A stretch of 64,000 nucleotides of DNA from Streptomyces sp. WAC05374 (GCF_004353505.1 NZ_SMNQ01000020.1:58496-122495), one strand, 5' to 3'. Shown: positions 52,772-62,209, counted from the first letter of the stretch. Made by a program: numbers and translations. The notes: generated by a model from the letters alone, not told the origin.

Positions 52772-53074
52772 GTGACGCCGATTCAGACACGGCTCCGAGA
52801 AGCACACGGCACGGGCCTGACCGCCCGTGACGCCATGGGCGCGCCCGGCCCGGAGGCCGAGGACCACATGATGGTCGAGGACCACATGATGGTCGACGTG
52901 GCCCTGTCCGTCCTCATCAGCGCCCGCGTCGACCACCTGCTCCTCCAGGACGAGGCGGGCCGCTGTTCCGGCCTGGTGACCCGGGCCCAGCTCGTCGCGC
53001 ACCGGGGCGGTTCCTGGTACAGCGACCGCACCCGGCTGCGTGACATCCCGCTCGACCGGGGCCGCGCGCGGTGA
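52772..53074 (+). CDS. Short CBS-domain-like protein in the cold-shock locus
   Basis: 100 residues. GLTARDAMGAPGPEAEDHMM then VDVALSVLISARVDHLLLQD and CSGLVTRAQLVAHRGGSWYS resemble one CBS module. An 18-bp duplication gives the sequence DHMMVEDHMMV. GTG 52772 has AGGAG at 8 nt. It follows the helicase by 193 bp. Ligand unknown. Confidence 0.6.
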   Translation: MTPIQTRLREAHGTGLTARDAMGAPGPEAEDHMMVEDHMMVDVALSVLISARVDHLLLQDEAGRCSGLVTRAQLVAHRGGSWYSDRTRLRDIPLDRGRAR

Positions 53075-53287
53075 GCCCACGCGCGGTGCCTGTGCCTGGA
53101 CGTCGGCAGTCGTGATGTCGGGCAGCGGGGTGAGGCGCAGCAGCCGCTTCGGTTCGGCGATCTCCACCGTCTTCCGCCACCGCGTGAGGAGCGGCTGAAG
53201 TCGCCCGGGCTCGGCGAGGACGCGTGCCCCCGAGGCAGCGGGCGGAGACACCGAGGACGACCCGGAAAAGGGCCCCGCAGAGCTGAA

Positions 53288-53362
53288 CCGAGACGGAAAC
53301 CGAGACGGAAACCGAGACGGACAACGTCGAAGGGCCCCACCGCGAACGGTGGGGCCCTTCGA
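53288..53362 (-). terminator. 12-bp tandem repeat and original terminator of tRNA-Ser(GGA)
   Basis: Three 12-bp units (ACCGAGACGGAA) at 53287-53320 precede a strong hairpin (TCGAAGGGCCCCACC...GGTGGGGCCCTTCGA, 53327-53362). Being just beyond the att copy on the tRNA 3' side, the hairpin fits the chromosomal tRNA terminator. Bases 53075-53287 hold no gene I can support. Confidence 0.65.
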
Positions 53363-53382
53363 CAACGTGCCCGGTGAGGCAC

Positions 53383-53438
53383 TGGCGGAGGATACGAGAT
53401 TCGAACTCGTGAGGGGTTGCCCCCAACACGCTTTCCAA
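53383..53438 (-). repeat. att direct repeat, left copy (orphan tRNA-Ser 3' half)
   Basis: 56 bp identical to 62262-62317, from the CCA complement to the anticodon loop (CTTTCCAA). Confidence 0.92.
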
Positions 53439-53535
53439 ATGTTCGTACGGGGGTCCGGCGAGGGCCGTACCTGTCCTGAGCTGCGGCGGAGCGTTCGGGG
53501 CGGCCCCGTCCGGATGCCCCCGGACGGGGGTGAAC

Positions 53536-53555
53536 GCAACCAGAACTGCAACCAC
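53536..53555 (+). repeat. Paired direct repeat inside left end (candidate arm site)
   Basis: GCAACC-AGAACT-GCAACC-AC. It matches 62183-62202 with one mismatch, same orientation. Confidence 0.5.
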
Positions 53556-53571
53556 GGCTCGCCTCTGGCAT

Positions 53572-56500
53572 CTACACCAGAGGGAGCTGGCCGTCCCCGG
53601 TAGGTGCCGACTCGAGTGAGAAGCGTGCCTTCCGGTCAGCAGCCGACTTTGGCCACAGCACACCAGCTGTCGCGAGCGCATCCTCAGAGAGCACGGGGCC
53701 AGCCAGAATGGCCAGCAGTGCTTGTTCTTGGGAGGGCTCCAGGGCGACCAGGCGGGTCAGCACCGAAAGAAGATCGATGAACTCTCCCGTCCACTCCGGA
53801 TCCCAGTCGGGGATGTGCACGTCATCAAGCGGGGAACTGCGACGGCCGGCAGGCTCCTTCTTGCGATAGTCAAACCACGACTTGATGACGTTCCGCCCGC
53901 CAACGACGTAGTCCCAAACCGGTTTGGAGACAGGTCCGAACTCGCCATCACCCAGGGTGATGACCTGGCGCCCCTCGTCATAGCTGATCGCTTCGGGCAT
54001 GGATGTCACAGGCGCTAGGTTCAAGGGACGCAAGGGGCTCCCTGCAGGGAGGCGGACATCGCCGGCTGGCTGCTCCGGCCCGACGAAGCGCTCACCGTAC
54101 GTGTGCAGCCAGATGACCTGGCGGCCGAGCTGAACGGCGCTGTTCCACAGCGCGAGGTCAGTGGTCAACGGAACTCGGATCCCTGGGGTGGTCAGCTCGT
54201 CGGCAAAGGTTGCCGTGAAGGTTGGATGCGCTACCACCCCGGCGATGTAGGCGAGGACATCGGATGCCGTTACCTCGGTGCCGAGCCGGCTCTGGAGTGC
54301 ATCTGTCAGACCGGCGGCGATGTTGGGACTGCCGTCAGGATGGAAGAGCGGCAAAGTCCTGCCGCCATCGTTGTTGAAGTGATGGAAGTCGGTGATCAAT
54401 GAAGAAAAGATCACGCCCGGCCCGGAGCGAAGCGCTTTTCTGTGTTGTTCTACGAGGAAGATTTGTCCCGGTGTCCGCGCAGCCCAAAGGTCACGGCGAG
54501 GCATATCCATCAACCGCGGGTCGGCAACGATCCACTGCCGGTCGAAGGCGCGGTACCCGACTCGGGCGATGGAGGGGAGGGTATTCGTCTCCTGGATGAT
54601 CGGTGCCGATGGATCAGGGCACGTGTCGTCGCCAGGCAGGGATGGCTTGCCCTTGTCGAGGTTTGCGTCCCGCCCCTCTTTGAAAAGCTTGGACTTCAGT
54701 TCCCGGTCGCTCTCGCCCACGAGTCTGGACCATCTCGTCTGGAGAATGGCCTGGTTGGGCGCGTAGACCCATGCTCGGGTCGGAAAGACTCCAGGCGAGT
54801 ACCAAGGGAGCAGCGAATCGAGTGCGGGATACGAATCCCAATGGCTAGCGCTCGCAGGGGTTAGAGGAGCAGCCCAGTCTGTACGGCAGTCCCGCCAGCC
54901 GTCGTCGTCGAGCTGGACCGCGGCCAATGCAGCGAACTTGTCCAGCCTCTTACCAGTCAATGTGCGGTGGCGGATCCGGGCCGGCACGTTGTTGTCTGCA
55001 TCGGCATGGCGAACGAAGATGCCGATGGCGAGCGGTTGGCGTACGCCAGGGAAGATCCTCGTGGGGATATCTGGGGTTTGCCCCTCAGGCGTGCAGTCGA
55101 TGATCCAGCCCTCGGACGCGTGGCGGCGCAGGTACTCGCGCATGCCGGTGAAGGCCGGGCCTGTGAGGTAGCCAGACGTGGTGATGAAGCAGATCACGCC
55201 AGCCTTCCCGCCGGCCTCGGCGGGAGTGGATTCCCACACCTTCCAGGTAGCCCAGCGCCAGAAGTAGACGTACAGGTTCTTGAGCTTGGCCTTGAACTTC
55301 CCTGCTCCGGGGGCATACCAGTCGTCCAAGATCGCTTTGGCGGTGCGCTTCCCCTTCATGCTGCCGCCGCCGTTCTCCACCCAGCCGCCTGCACCATTGG
55401 CAAGTTCGGCATAGGGAGGGTTGCCGATCACGACGGTGACGTTGGTGCCAGCCTTGATCTTGTTGGCCTTACGGCGGGCCGCCGCTATCAGCTGGAGCGA
55501 GTACCGGAACTGGGTCTCCGCTGCGTGAGGGTCGTCGAGAGTGTCGGTGACGTACATCTTCATGCCACCGGTGGGCGGAGCGGCCTTGTGGGTGGCCAGC
55601 TGCTCGGCGGTGCGCAGCTCAGCCACCGCGTAGGGCCCCATCTGCAGCTCGAACCCGGCCACACGCTCTGCTGCCTGTGTGATCGCACCACCGACGGCAC
55701 CTGGCCCATCGTGGGCTGCGGCGTTGGCTGCGATTCGCTCCAGTACGGCGTGCAGGTATGTGCCGGTGCCCATGGCGGGGTCGACTGTGAAGACGTCAGG
55801 GTCGGCGAAGCCACGCGGCTTGTCTAGCCGAGTTACGAGCACGTCGTCGGTAAGCCGCACCATTTGCTCGACGACCTCGATGGGGGTGTAGTACGACCCT
55901 GAGCGCTTACGCAGATCCGGGTCGTATTCGTCGAGGAAGTGTTCGTACAGGTGCAAGTATGTGTCGCGACGTCCTCGACGGACGCGAGCCCAATCCACCG
56001 CATCGACGGTGCGGGCCAACAAGTTGAGGGTGATCTTGAAGTCGCGGGCTACGTCATCGGTGAGTAGCTGCAGCGCCCGGCCCATCAGCGAGTGGCCGGC
56101 GCGGAGCTTGTCACCAATCGTGTGCAGAGACTCGCCGCTGACGGTGATCCCATCGGTGCGGGCAAGAAGAAGGGCGAACGCGACCGTCTGCGCATAGCCG
56201 TCGGCGAAGGTCGCCTCGTCTGCCTGCGGGAACAGCATCTGGCGCCACTCGGTAGCCAACCCCAGGAACGGCTGTTCGCGTTCGTCGGCGCCGCCGCGCA
56301 CAGCGGCATGCTCGGCGGCTAGCTGGTCGACCACCTCACCGCGCAGGAGGCGCGTCAGCCTCGCCACCGACTTGACGAGCGCTCCTATGGTGGTGATCGG
56401 CGTGGGCTTCCAGGTCAGGAAGTCCAGTAGAAGCTTTTCGAACTCCGGCGGAGCGGTGAGCGTGCCTGCGGCAAGGTCGCCGGAAAGACTCGCAGCTAGG

Positions 56501-56898
56501 GAGAGCTCGCCATCCTGGTACAGACGCCACTCGGTACCGTTGGTATAGAGCAGGTTCGGCAGGTCACGCTGCCGCTCCCACTGAGCTTTGTCGTGTCCAC
56601 GCAGCGATGCGGTGTCGATGGCCTTGCCAGGTGCCTTGATCTCCACGTAACCGGTGATCAGCCCGCCGACACTGACCCCGTAGTCAGGCCGGACCCGCCG
56701 TTCGGTATCGCGCACCTCATCGTGGAAGACGGCTGGCACACCGAGCTGTTTGCCGGCTGTGCCCAGCAGGAGTTCCATCGGGGCACGGATCGCGGCTTCC
56801 CGTTCCCCGGGGCCGGCGAGTTTTGCTGAGCACGCTGCACCGAACGCCGTCACGGCGGAGGTGAGCCAATCTGCTGCCCGCACCACGGGTGCCCCCAA
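53572..56898 (-). CDS. Type ISP-like restriction-modification enzyme (nuclease plus N6-adenine methyltransferase)
   Basis: 1,108 residues. An N-terminal PD-(D/E)xK nuclease domain (Asp72 in RPDYG, Glu86 and Lys88 in YVEIKAPG) is joined to a gamma-class DNA methyltransferase with motif I DPAMGTGTYL (about 373-382) and NPPY (493-496), followed by a target-recognition region. No helicase motifs are seen between them, unlike complete type ISP enzymes such as LlaGI; so a single-chain type IIG-like mode is also possible. The start is uncertain: TTG 56898 or GTG 56886. GC content here is lower than in the core, in line with transfer. Confidence 0.78.
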   Translation of the reverse strand: MGAPVVRAADWLTSAVTAFGAACSAKLAGPGEREAAIRAPMELLLGTAGKQLGVPAVFHDEVRDTERRVRPDYGVSVGGLITGYVEIKAPGKAIDTASLRGHDKAQWERQRDLPNLLYTNGTEWRLYQDGELSLAASLSGDLAAGTLTAPPEFEKLLLDFLTWKPTPITTIGALVKSVARLTRLLRGEVVDQLAAEHAAVRGGADEREQPFLGLATEWRQMLFPQADEATFADGYAQTVAFALLLARTDGITVSGESLHTIGDKLRAGHSLMGRALQLLTDDVARDFKITLNLLARTVDAVDWARVRRGRRDTYLHLYEHFLDEYDPDLRKRSGSYYTPIEVVEQMVRLTDDVLVTRLDKPRGFADPDVFTVDPAMGTGTYLHAVLERIAANAAAHDGPGAVGGAITQAAERVAGFELQMGPYAVAELRTAEQLATHKAAPPTGGMKMYVTDTLDDPHAAETQFRYSLQLIAAARRKANKIKAGTNVTVVIGNPPYAELANGAGGWVENGGGSMKGKRTAKAILDDWYAPGAGKFKAKLKNLYVYFWRWATWKVWESTPAEAGGKAGVICFITTSGYLTGPAFTGMREYLRRHASEGWIIDCTPEGQTPDIPTRIFPGVRQPLAIGIFVRHADADNNVPARIRHRTLTGKRLDKFAALAAVQLDDDGWRDCRTDWAAPLTPASASHWDSYPALDSLLPWYSPGVFPTRAWVYAPNQAILQTRWSRLVGESDRELKSKLFKEGRDANLDKGKPSLPGDDTCPDPSAPIIQETNTLPSIARVGYRAFDRQWIVADPRLMDMPRRDLWAARTPGQIFLVEQHRKALRSGPGVIFSSLITDFHHFNNDGGRTLPLFHPDGSPNIAAGLTDALQSRLGTEVTASDVLAYIAGVVAHPTFTATFADELTTPGIRVPLTTDLALWNSAVQLGRQVIWLHTYGERFVGPEQPAGDVRLPAGSPLRPLNLAPVTSMPEAISYDEGRQVITLGDGEFGPVSKPVWDYVVGGRNVIKSWFDYRKKEPAGRRSSPLDDVHIPDWDPEWTGEFIDLLSVLTRLVALEPSQEQALLAILAGPVLSEDALATAGVLWPKSAADRKARFSLESAPTGDGQLPLV

Positions 56899-57070
56899 TC
56901 TGGAAAGTCGCTGCCGCGGGTTTTGCTCGGCAGTGTCCGACGAGTGACTTCGATCATCTCAGACGGATCTGACACGGAGCCCGAGGTGGCGAGAACACAT
57001 GCATTGATCAGCGCCCTAAATACGGCCGCGAGGGGGCTTCGCTGGTAACGGTGACTGGCTAGGGCGTGTT

Positions 57071-57400
57071 TTAGAACTCGCTGACCTGTCTGGTTGGCCG
57101 TCCGGGAAAGTCGCGGGCGGCCATCCAGATGGTGAGGTCGCGGGCGATGTCGTTGCTACTGGTCGCCGTGGTGACCTCGTGCTCGTTGCGGGCGGTGTCA
57201 CGGCGGACGATCTCGTAGCCACCTTCCTCGAGGACGGCCACGGAGGCGAACCAGACGGGGTCGTCCTCGTCAGGCTGGACGACCACGAAGGTGTTGTCGG
57301 AGTTGTTGAGGTCGCTGATCATCATGAACAGCGCGTCCTCTGAGGGGTCGTCGATGCGGTCGCCGTTCTCGCTGTCGGCGCCGTAGTACTGAGCCCCCAT
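57071..57400 (-). CDS. Small acidic protein, possible immunity-like
   Basis: 109 residues (MGAQYYGADSENGDRIDDPS...). It is acidic with a beta-rich middle (NTFVVVQPDEDDPVWFASVA, EEGGYEIVRRDTARNEHEVT) and a helical end. The pattern recalls Imm1-type immunity proteins, but that is weak. GGGAGAGG precedes ATG 57400, which supports a real gene. It sits between the R-M gene and the IS fragment. Confidence 0.5.
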   Translation of the reverse strand: MGAQYYGADSENGDRIDDPSEDALFMMISDLNNSDNTFVVVQPDEDDPVWFASVAVLEEGGYEIVRRDTARNEHEVTTATSSNDIARDLTIWMAARDFPGRPTRQVSEF

Positions 57401-57472
57401 CGTTGCCTCTCCCTCACCCTGTCGACCGTGGTCGCGGCCAGCATGGCATGAAGAACCGACAGCTCAGGCCGG

Positions 57473-57778
57473 TCACAGCCATTCGCCGATCGCGGCGATC
57501 AGGACGGTCGCTTCGAAGCGCACGGCGAGCTTGTCGAACCGGGTGGCGACCGCGCGGTTGCGCTTGAGCCTGTTGATCCCGCACTCGACCGCGTGCCGGG
57601 CCCTGTAGTCCTCGCGGTCGAAGGCCGGGGGCCGACCGCCGGCCTTCCCCCGCCGCTTGCGGTGGGCGGCCTGGTCGGCAGGCTCCGGGATCGTGCAGCG
57701 GATGCCGCGCTTTCGCAGGTAGGCCCGGTTGGCGCGGGAGGAGTACGCCTTGTCGCCCCGCACGCAGCCGTGCGCCGC
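57473..57778 (-). pseudogene. IS5-family transposase fragment (C-terminal part)
   Basis: About 100 codons of an IS5-type DDE transposase: RGDKAYSSRANRAYLRKRGI, then GGRPPAFDREDYRARHAVEC (final Glu region) and GINRLKRNRAVATRFDKLAV. The N-terminal two thirds are missing; the fragment abuts the truncated integrase at about 57778. It is the likely cause of the integrase deletion. Confidence 0.75.
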
Positions 57779-59062
57779 CAGCACCTCACCTCGAACCCGG
57801 CCTCCATCGCCAAGGCCCCCAAGGTCGAAGAGGAGGAGGTCGAGCCGTACACGGTCGAGGAGGTCCAGCTCCTCCTCGCCGAAGCTGCCAAACACCGCAA
57901 CACCGCCCGCTGGGTCATCGCGCTCGCCCTCGGCCTGCGCCAGGGCGAGGTCCTCGGCATGCAGTGGGACGACGTCGACTTCGACCTCGGCGTCATCCGC
58001 GTACGCCGTGGCCGGCTACGGCCCCGCTACAAGCACGGCTGCGGAGACCGTTGCGGACGCAAGCCCGGCTTCTGCCCCCAGAAGATCAACACCCGCCGCG
58101 AGACGAAGAACGCCAAGTCCCGCGCCGGCCAGCGCCCCATCGGCGCGCCCGACGAGCTCCTCCAGCTCCTGCGTCAACACAAGGAGGAACAGGCCCGCGA
58201 GCGGGCCCGTGCCCGTGACCTGTGGACGGAGAAGGGGTACATGTTCACCTCGCCCACCGGCGAGCCCCTGAACCCGAACACGGACTATCACAAGTGGAAG
58301 GAGCTCCTGAAAGCCGCTGGCGTCCGCGATGCGCGCCTTCACGACGCCCGCCACACAGCGGCGACGGTCCTGCTCATCCTCGGCGTCTCTGACGCGATCG
58401 TCGACTCCATCATGGGCTGGGAACCCGGCAAGTCCGCCCGGATGCGCCGCCGCTATCAGCACCTGACCAGCCGCGTCCTCAAGGACACCGCCGCCAAGGT
58501 CGGCGGCCTCCTGTGGGGCGCGGACCAGACCGCGGGCAGCGCTTCGTCGGAGGCCGGTCAGAGTCCCGTCCCCGCCGAGCTGGTGGTCCACGTTGCCCGC
58601 CTCGGCGAGCGGCGCGTGCCTTTCCTCCACCGGGAGCACGCCGACGAGGTCGTCGCCCGGTGGAGCGAGGACTGGCCTGACCACACCGCCGAGGTCGAGG
58701 AATGGGACCGCTGGCGCTGGGAACACCAGGGCCCCGGCGGCGCAAGCGCCATCCGAGACCGCGTACCGGAGCGGGCTGTGATCTTCCACGCCCGGGCCCT
58801 GTTCCTCCCCGGCGGGGAACGCGCGGCGACCGACCTCCCGGAGCAGTGGTCGGTGCCGGCCTGGGACTTCGAGACCGACCGATACACCGACCGCGCCTCG
58901 GCCTGGCGCACGGCTCGCCGCCCCGGCACGGGCCAGGAGGTCGAGGCCCAGGTGCGAGGCAGGGACAAGACGGCCATCGAGGCGGCCTTCGCCGAGGCGT
59001 GTGCACAGGCTGCGGACCGCGCTCAGAACCCAGGAAAGTACGGCGATACCGACGAGTGGTAG
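57779..59062 (+). pseudogene. Tyrosine integrase with N-terminus deleted
   Basis: The remaining part starts near TSNPASIAKAPKVEEEEVEP and holds the catalytic domain: first Arg in LGLRQGEVLGMQWDDV, H-x-x-R in LHDARHTAATVLL, and a Tyr in MRRRYQHLTSRV. The core-binding and arm-binding domains are absent, replaced by the IS fragment. After the Tyr there is an extra 170-residue tail with many Trp/Arg/Glu (VEEWDRWRWEHQGPGG), unusual for the family. An upstream frame exists but belongs to the antisense of the IS fragment. It should not be active. Confidence 0.75.
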
Positions 59063-59173
59063 CCGTCGTTTCAGGCGATCCGTGTAGCGGGGTCCAGCCG
59101 ATCAAGGCTGGGCCCCGCAAGCGGCGTTTCCGAGCTGGAAGCAGTGGAGTCCTGTAGGCAGACGGCGTCGAGA

Positions 59174-60670
59174 TCAGGCGTCGGCTGGGTCGGGCGCCTC
59201 ATCCTGAGAGCTCGACTCCTCCGGCTCCTGGTGCTGGGCCGGAATCTCGACGGGATGGGTGCAGCGCCACAAGGCCCTCGTCCCCGCTTCGGTTCGAACG
59301 GTTTCCTTGAGGCCCTGGTGGTCGCAATGGGGACACGCATCGATGACCTCGCAGGTGTACACCCAACGGATGTCGGCGTGCAGGCGCCGGAAGCTGCCGA
59401 GGGCGAGGGGCGCTTTGTGCCAGCGGGGCGTCTCGTACTCGGGGATGGAGTGGTGGAGCTCGATGGCCTTGTCGATCTTCCCGTTGAGGCTTGTCACCGA
59501 GGCAGATGCTGCCTCCGGTGGCCCCATACGAGGGTTGCGCTCCTTCCAAGCCGCAGCGGAGTCGGCAGCGCGCCATGCGAAGCAGATCATCTGACCAGGG
59601 GTGTAGCCGTGCTTGAAGCCCTTTTGGATGACGTCTGTGAGCTCTTCACGCCGTGCTTCGGGTACCTCGGGATAGCCGTACTTCTTGGTGAGCAGGTTGT
59701 TGAGGTAAGCCGCGATGTCCGCGACTTCCATCCGGTCCATCAGAGTGGCGAAGGCGTCACGTGCCGCAGCCCCCTGGGGACCCGGCTGGGTCTGGAGGGC
59801 GTACTTGATCTCCTTGACGCGTTCCTGTGCGTCGGCCAGGCCGCCAATGATCCGCCACGCGACCTCTGTGGAAACGAAGGCAATACCGTCGTCATCCTGA
59901 GAACGAGCGAACGCCTGCGTCGGGCTCTCCGGGGCGATGGCGAGCAGACCGGCGTAGTAGAGGGCCAGGAGAAGTTCCCTGTCCTGCTCGCTGTCGCCGG
60001 TCCACCCTGTGGGACCGATACTCGTGAGGCTCGGGAGTGCCTTGCCCGGGTTGCTCGCGGCGTAGCTGATCAACGCCACGTAGAGGGCCAGGGCCAGAGG
60101 ATTATCCACCGCGAGGGGATCGGTTGGTTCGCTCTTTCCATCCTCATCCCTGATCGCATCGGCGATCAGACGCTTGATACCTTTGCTCTCCTCCTGCACA
60201 CGCTCCTGCTCGACACGCCTCTGTTCAGCGGCGCGTTGCTGCCGTTCGATCTCCTCGCGCCTCTGGATCGCCGTGCAGTCCCCGCAGAGGTACGAGGGAG
60301 CCTCGGCATCCAGGTACTTGCCGCCCACCTTGTTGGCCCAGGACCGGTTGGTGACGCTGATCGGCTCGGAGCAGTTCACGCAAGGGCAGTTGAGCAGGAT
60401 GGCGTAAGAGTGCGCCGTGGCCACTGCACCGATGTTGCTGGTTACTCCGATGCTGCTCACGGTCCGCGCCCAGGTGCCGTCGCCCTTGACCTCCCAGTAG
60501 AGGACGCTGATCCTCTGGGCATCTTCGGGAGCGTCGTGCTTGATCACGACGCGGACGCGGGGAGCGTCTTCCGGAAATTCGCAGATGATCGGCTGCGGAG
60601 TAGCTGCTCGTTGCTGCGACTGGTGCTTGGTGGCCCGTTCCCGCTTGCGGCGGCGTTCGCGCTTACCCAC
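59174..60670 (-). CDS. Hypothetical protein with two zinc-ribbon-like motifs
   Basis: 498 residues. It starts very basic (GKRERRRKRERATKHQSQQR). Two Cys clusters are visible: CPCVNCSEPIS with SYLCGDCTAI (about 100-140), and near the C-terminus CEVIDACPHCDHQG with LWRCTH. Between them is a mostly helical region with a coiled section (QRREEIERQQRAAEQRRVEQ). I do not recognise the family. GTG 60670 is chosen; upstream is a 240-bp gap shared divergently with the CoiA-like gene. Confidence 0.6.
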   Translation of the reverse strand: MGKRERRRKRERATKHQSQQRAATPQPIICEFPEDAPRVRVVIKHDAPEDAQRISVLYWEVKGDGTWARTVSSIGVTSNIGAVATAHSYAILLNCPCVNCSEPISVTNRSWANKVGGKYLDAEAPSYLCGDCTAIQRREEIERQQRAAEQRRVEQERVQEESKGIKRLIADAIRDEDGKSEPTDPLAVDNPLALALYVALISYAASNPGKALPSLTSIGPTGWTGDSEQDRELLLALYYAGLLAIAPESPTQAFARSQDDDGIAFVSTEVAWRIIGGLADAQERVKEIKYALQTQPGPQGAAARDAFATLMDRMEVADIAAYLNNLLTKKYGYPEVPEARREELTDVIQKGFKHGYTPGQMICFAWRAADSAAAWKERNPRMGPPEAASASVTSLNGKIDKAIELHHSIPEYETPRWHKAPLALGSFRRLHADIRWVYTCEVIDACPHCDHQGLKETVRTEAGTRALWRCTHPVEIPAQHQEPEESSSQDEAPDPADA

Positions 60671-60910
60671 GTGTCTGTCCCTGGTCCATGTGTGGATGGT
60701 GGCGTACCTCCGGAGTCGACAGGGCTGGTTTCTGCCAAAAGCGATGACTGGGGCGGACCCGGCCGAGGAGGCCCACATGCCTGGGTAGATACGGAATCGG
60801 CACCCCATCCTGGCTGGATTCGCAGGCCAGCGGTTTGATCCATGGTCGCCTCGCCTGCTGGACTTGAGGGCGTCCTGTTCAACGTCGGCCGCTGTCCTTA
60901 GCGTTGAGAG

Positions 60911-62173
60911 ATGGCAAATGGGGTGTGGCACACCGGATATGGCATAGAGATCAATCTGTCCCTGCCCGACCTCGGTCACCCAGACCGTCCGGATCTGCTC
61001 CTGGAGATCACCGCCAGCGTCTCCGAGCGTGATCCGCAACTGCTCGAATGCCTGGCGCACCACGAGAAGCGCGAGTGCCAGTCGGAGTCGGGCGGGAAGT
61101 CGCCCTGGATGTTCATCCGCCGAGGGCGCGTGGGCGGCCGGCGACCGCTCGTCGCCTCGCACCTGCCGATCACGCACAAGGCGACGCCGGCGGAGAGCGC
61201 CCAGCACAAGGCCACCAAGGAGCGGATTGTCGAGACCGCCGGGCGTTACGGCCTGGACGCCGAGGCCGAGGTTCCCATCGGCAACCGGCGCAGCATCTCG
61301 GACGCCATCGTCGTCGGACCCGGCGGCCTGCGGATCGGCTGGGAGATCCAGTACCACCACCTCAGTCCCAGCAGCGTGCACCGGCGCTCGGTCAACGCCG
61401 TGGAGCACGGCGTCACTCCTCTCTGGGTGGCGAAGGACCGGACGCCCTCCCTGATCGACCGTGCTCCGTGGGCGCGGGTCGACGACATGCCGTGGAAGGA
61501 CATCGCCGACGGCAAGGAGATGGTGATCCGCGGCGGGTACCGGCACCTCGAAGTCTGGAAGTGCGTACCGAGCAGCGAGCGTCACTGCCTCGTCAGCGAG
61601 GGTGCCGGCCACTGTGGCGCGATTCACGCGGACTGGTTCGTGCCCGCACTGTGCCTCCCGGAGAAGAAGCCGGTCTTCATCGAGGACCTGGTCCTGCAGA
61701 GCGCGACGGGCGAGAGCGTCCCGGTCTACGTGCCCAATCGAGGAAGCGGCCGCGCCGGCCGGCACATGTGGGTGTCGGCCGAGGACCGCGCGCTGTGGCA
61801 GGAGCTCATCGGTGAGAAGACGCCTCTCCCTGCGGCCCCGGTCGAAGAGGAGGACGACCTGATCACCTTCGCCGAGCAGGAGGTCGACCGCAGCTGCCGA
61901 GCGGGGGAGGAGGGCTGGTTCGTCAGCGACGGGCGGCCTGTTCGCGATCTCGACCAGCCGACCGGCGGCTTCACGCTTCCCCGCATGCCGGTCCAGCGCT
62001 CTTGCGAGCCGGTGTGGATCACCGCCGTGGAACGCGCCGCCGCCTCAGCCGCGCTGGGGTGCCCGCCGTGGGAGCTCGGGCTGTGCGCCGGCTGCAGCCA
62101 GCTGATGCGGCGCTACGGGCGAAACGCGGCCATGTACTGCAACGCGTGCCGGTCCGTCCTCAACGGGCGCTAG
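60911..62173 (+). CDS. CoiA-like nuclease protein with C-terminal zinc finger
   Basis: 420 residues. A PD-(D/E)xK core like the competence protein CoiA is seen: RRSISDAIVVGPGGLRIGWE with Asp131 and Glu145-x-Gln147 (EIQYHH). The C-terminus has C-x2-C pairs (GLCAGCSQLM, MYCNACRSVL), a zinc ribbon. CoiA proteins act on recombination intermediates; on a mobile element it may be defence-related. It lies next to the right att copy. Function is inferred from motif. Confidence 0.65.
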   Translation: MANGVWHTGYGIEINLSLPDLGHPDRPDLLLEITASVSERDPQLLECLAHHEKRECQSESGGKSPWMFIRRGRVGGRRPLVASHLPITHKATPAESAQHKATKERIVETAGRYGLDAEAEVPIGNRRSISDAIVVGPGGLRIGWEIQYHHLSPSSVHRRSVNAVEHGVTPLWVAKDRTPSLIDRAPWARVDDMPWKDIADGKEMVIRGGYRHLEVWKCVPSSERHCLVSEGAGHCGAIHADWFVPALCLPEKKPVFIEDLVLQSATGESVPVYVPNRGSGRAGRHMWVSAEDRALWQELIGEKTPLPAAPVEEEDDLITFAEQEVDRSCRAGEEGWFVSDGRPVRDLDQPTGGFTLPRMPVQRSCEPVWITAVERAAASAALGCPPWELGLCAGCSQLMRRYGRNAAMYCNACRSVLNGR

Positions 62174-62182
62174 CCGGGAACT

Positions 62183-62202
62183 GCAACCAAAACTGCAACC
62201 AC
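62183..62202 (+). repeat. Paired direct repeat inside right end (candidate arm site)
   Basis: GCAACC-AAAACT-GCAACC-AC, partner of 53536-53555 with one mismatch. Confidence 0.5.
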
Positions 62203-62209
62203 ACAACGA

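Noticed and set aside
53075..53287. Minus-strand frame ARVLAEPGRLQPLLTRWRKT that seemed protein-like
   Set aside because: Overlaps the CBS-like gene, no start with ribosome site, no recognisable family; possibly a decayed fragment.
57593..57778. N-terminal part of the long integrase frame
   Set aside because: It is the antisense of the IS5 transposase fragment, not integrase sequence.
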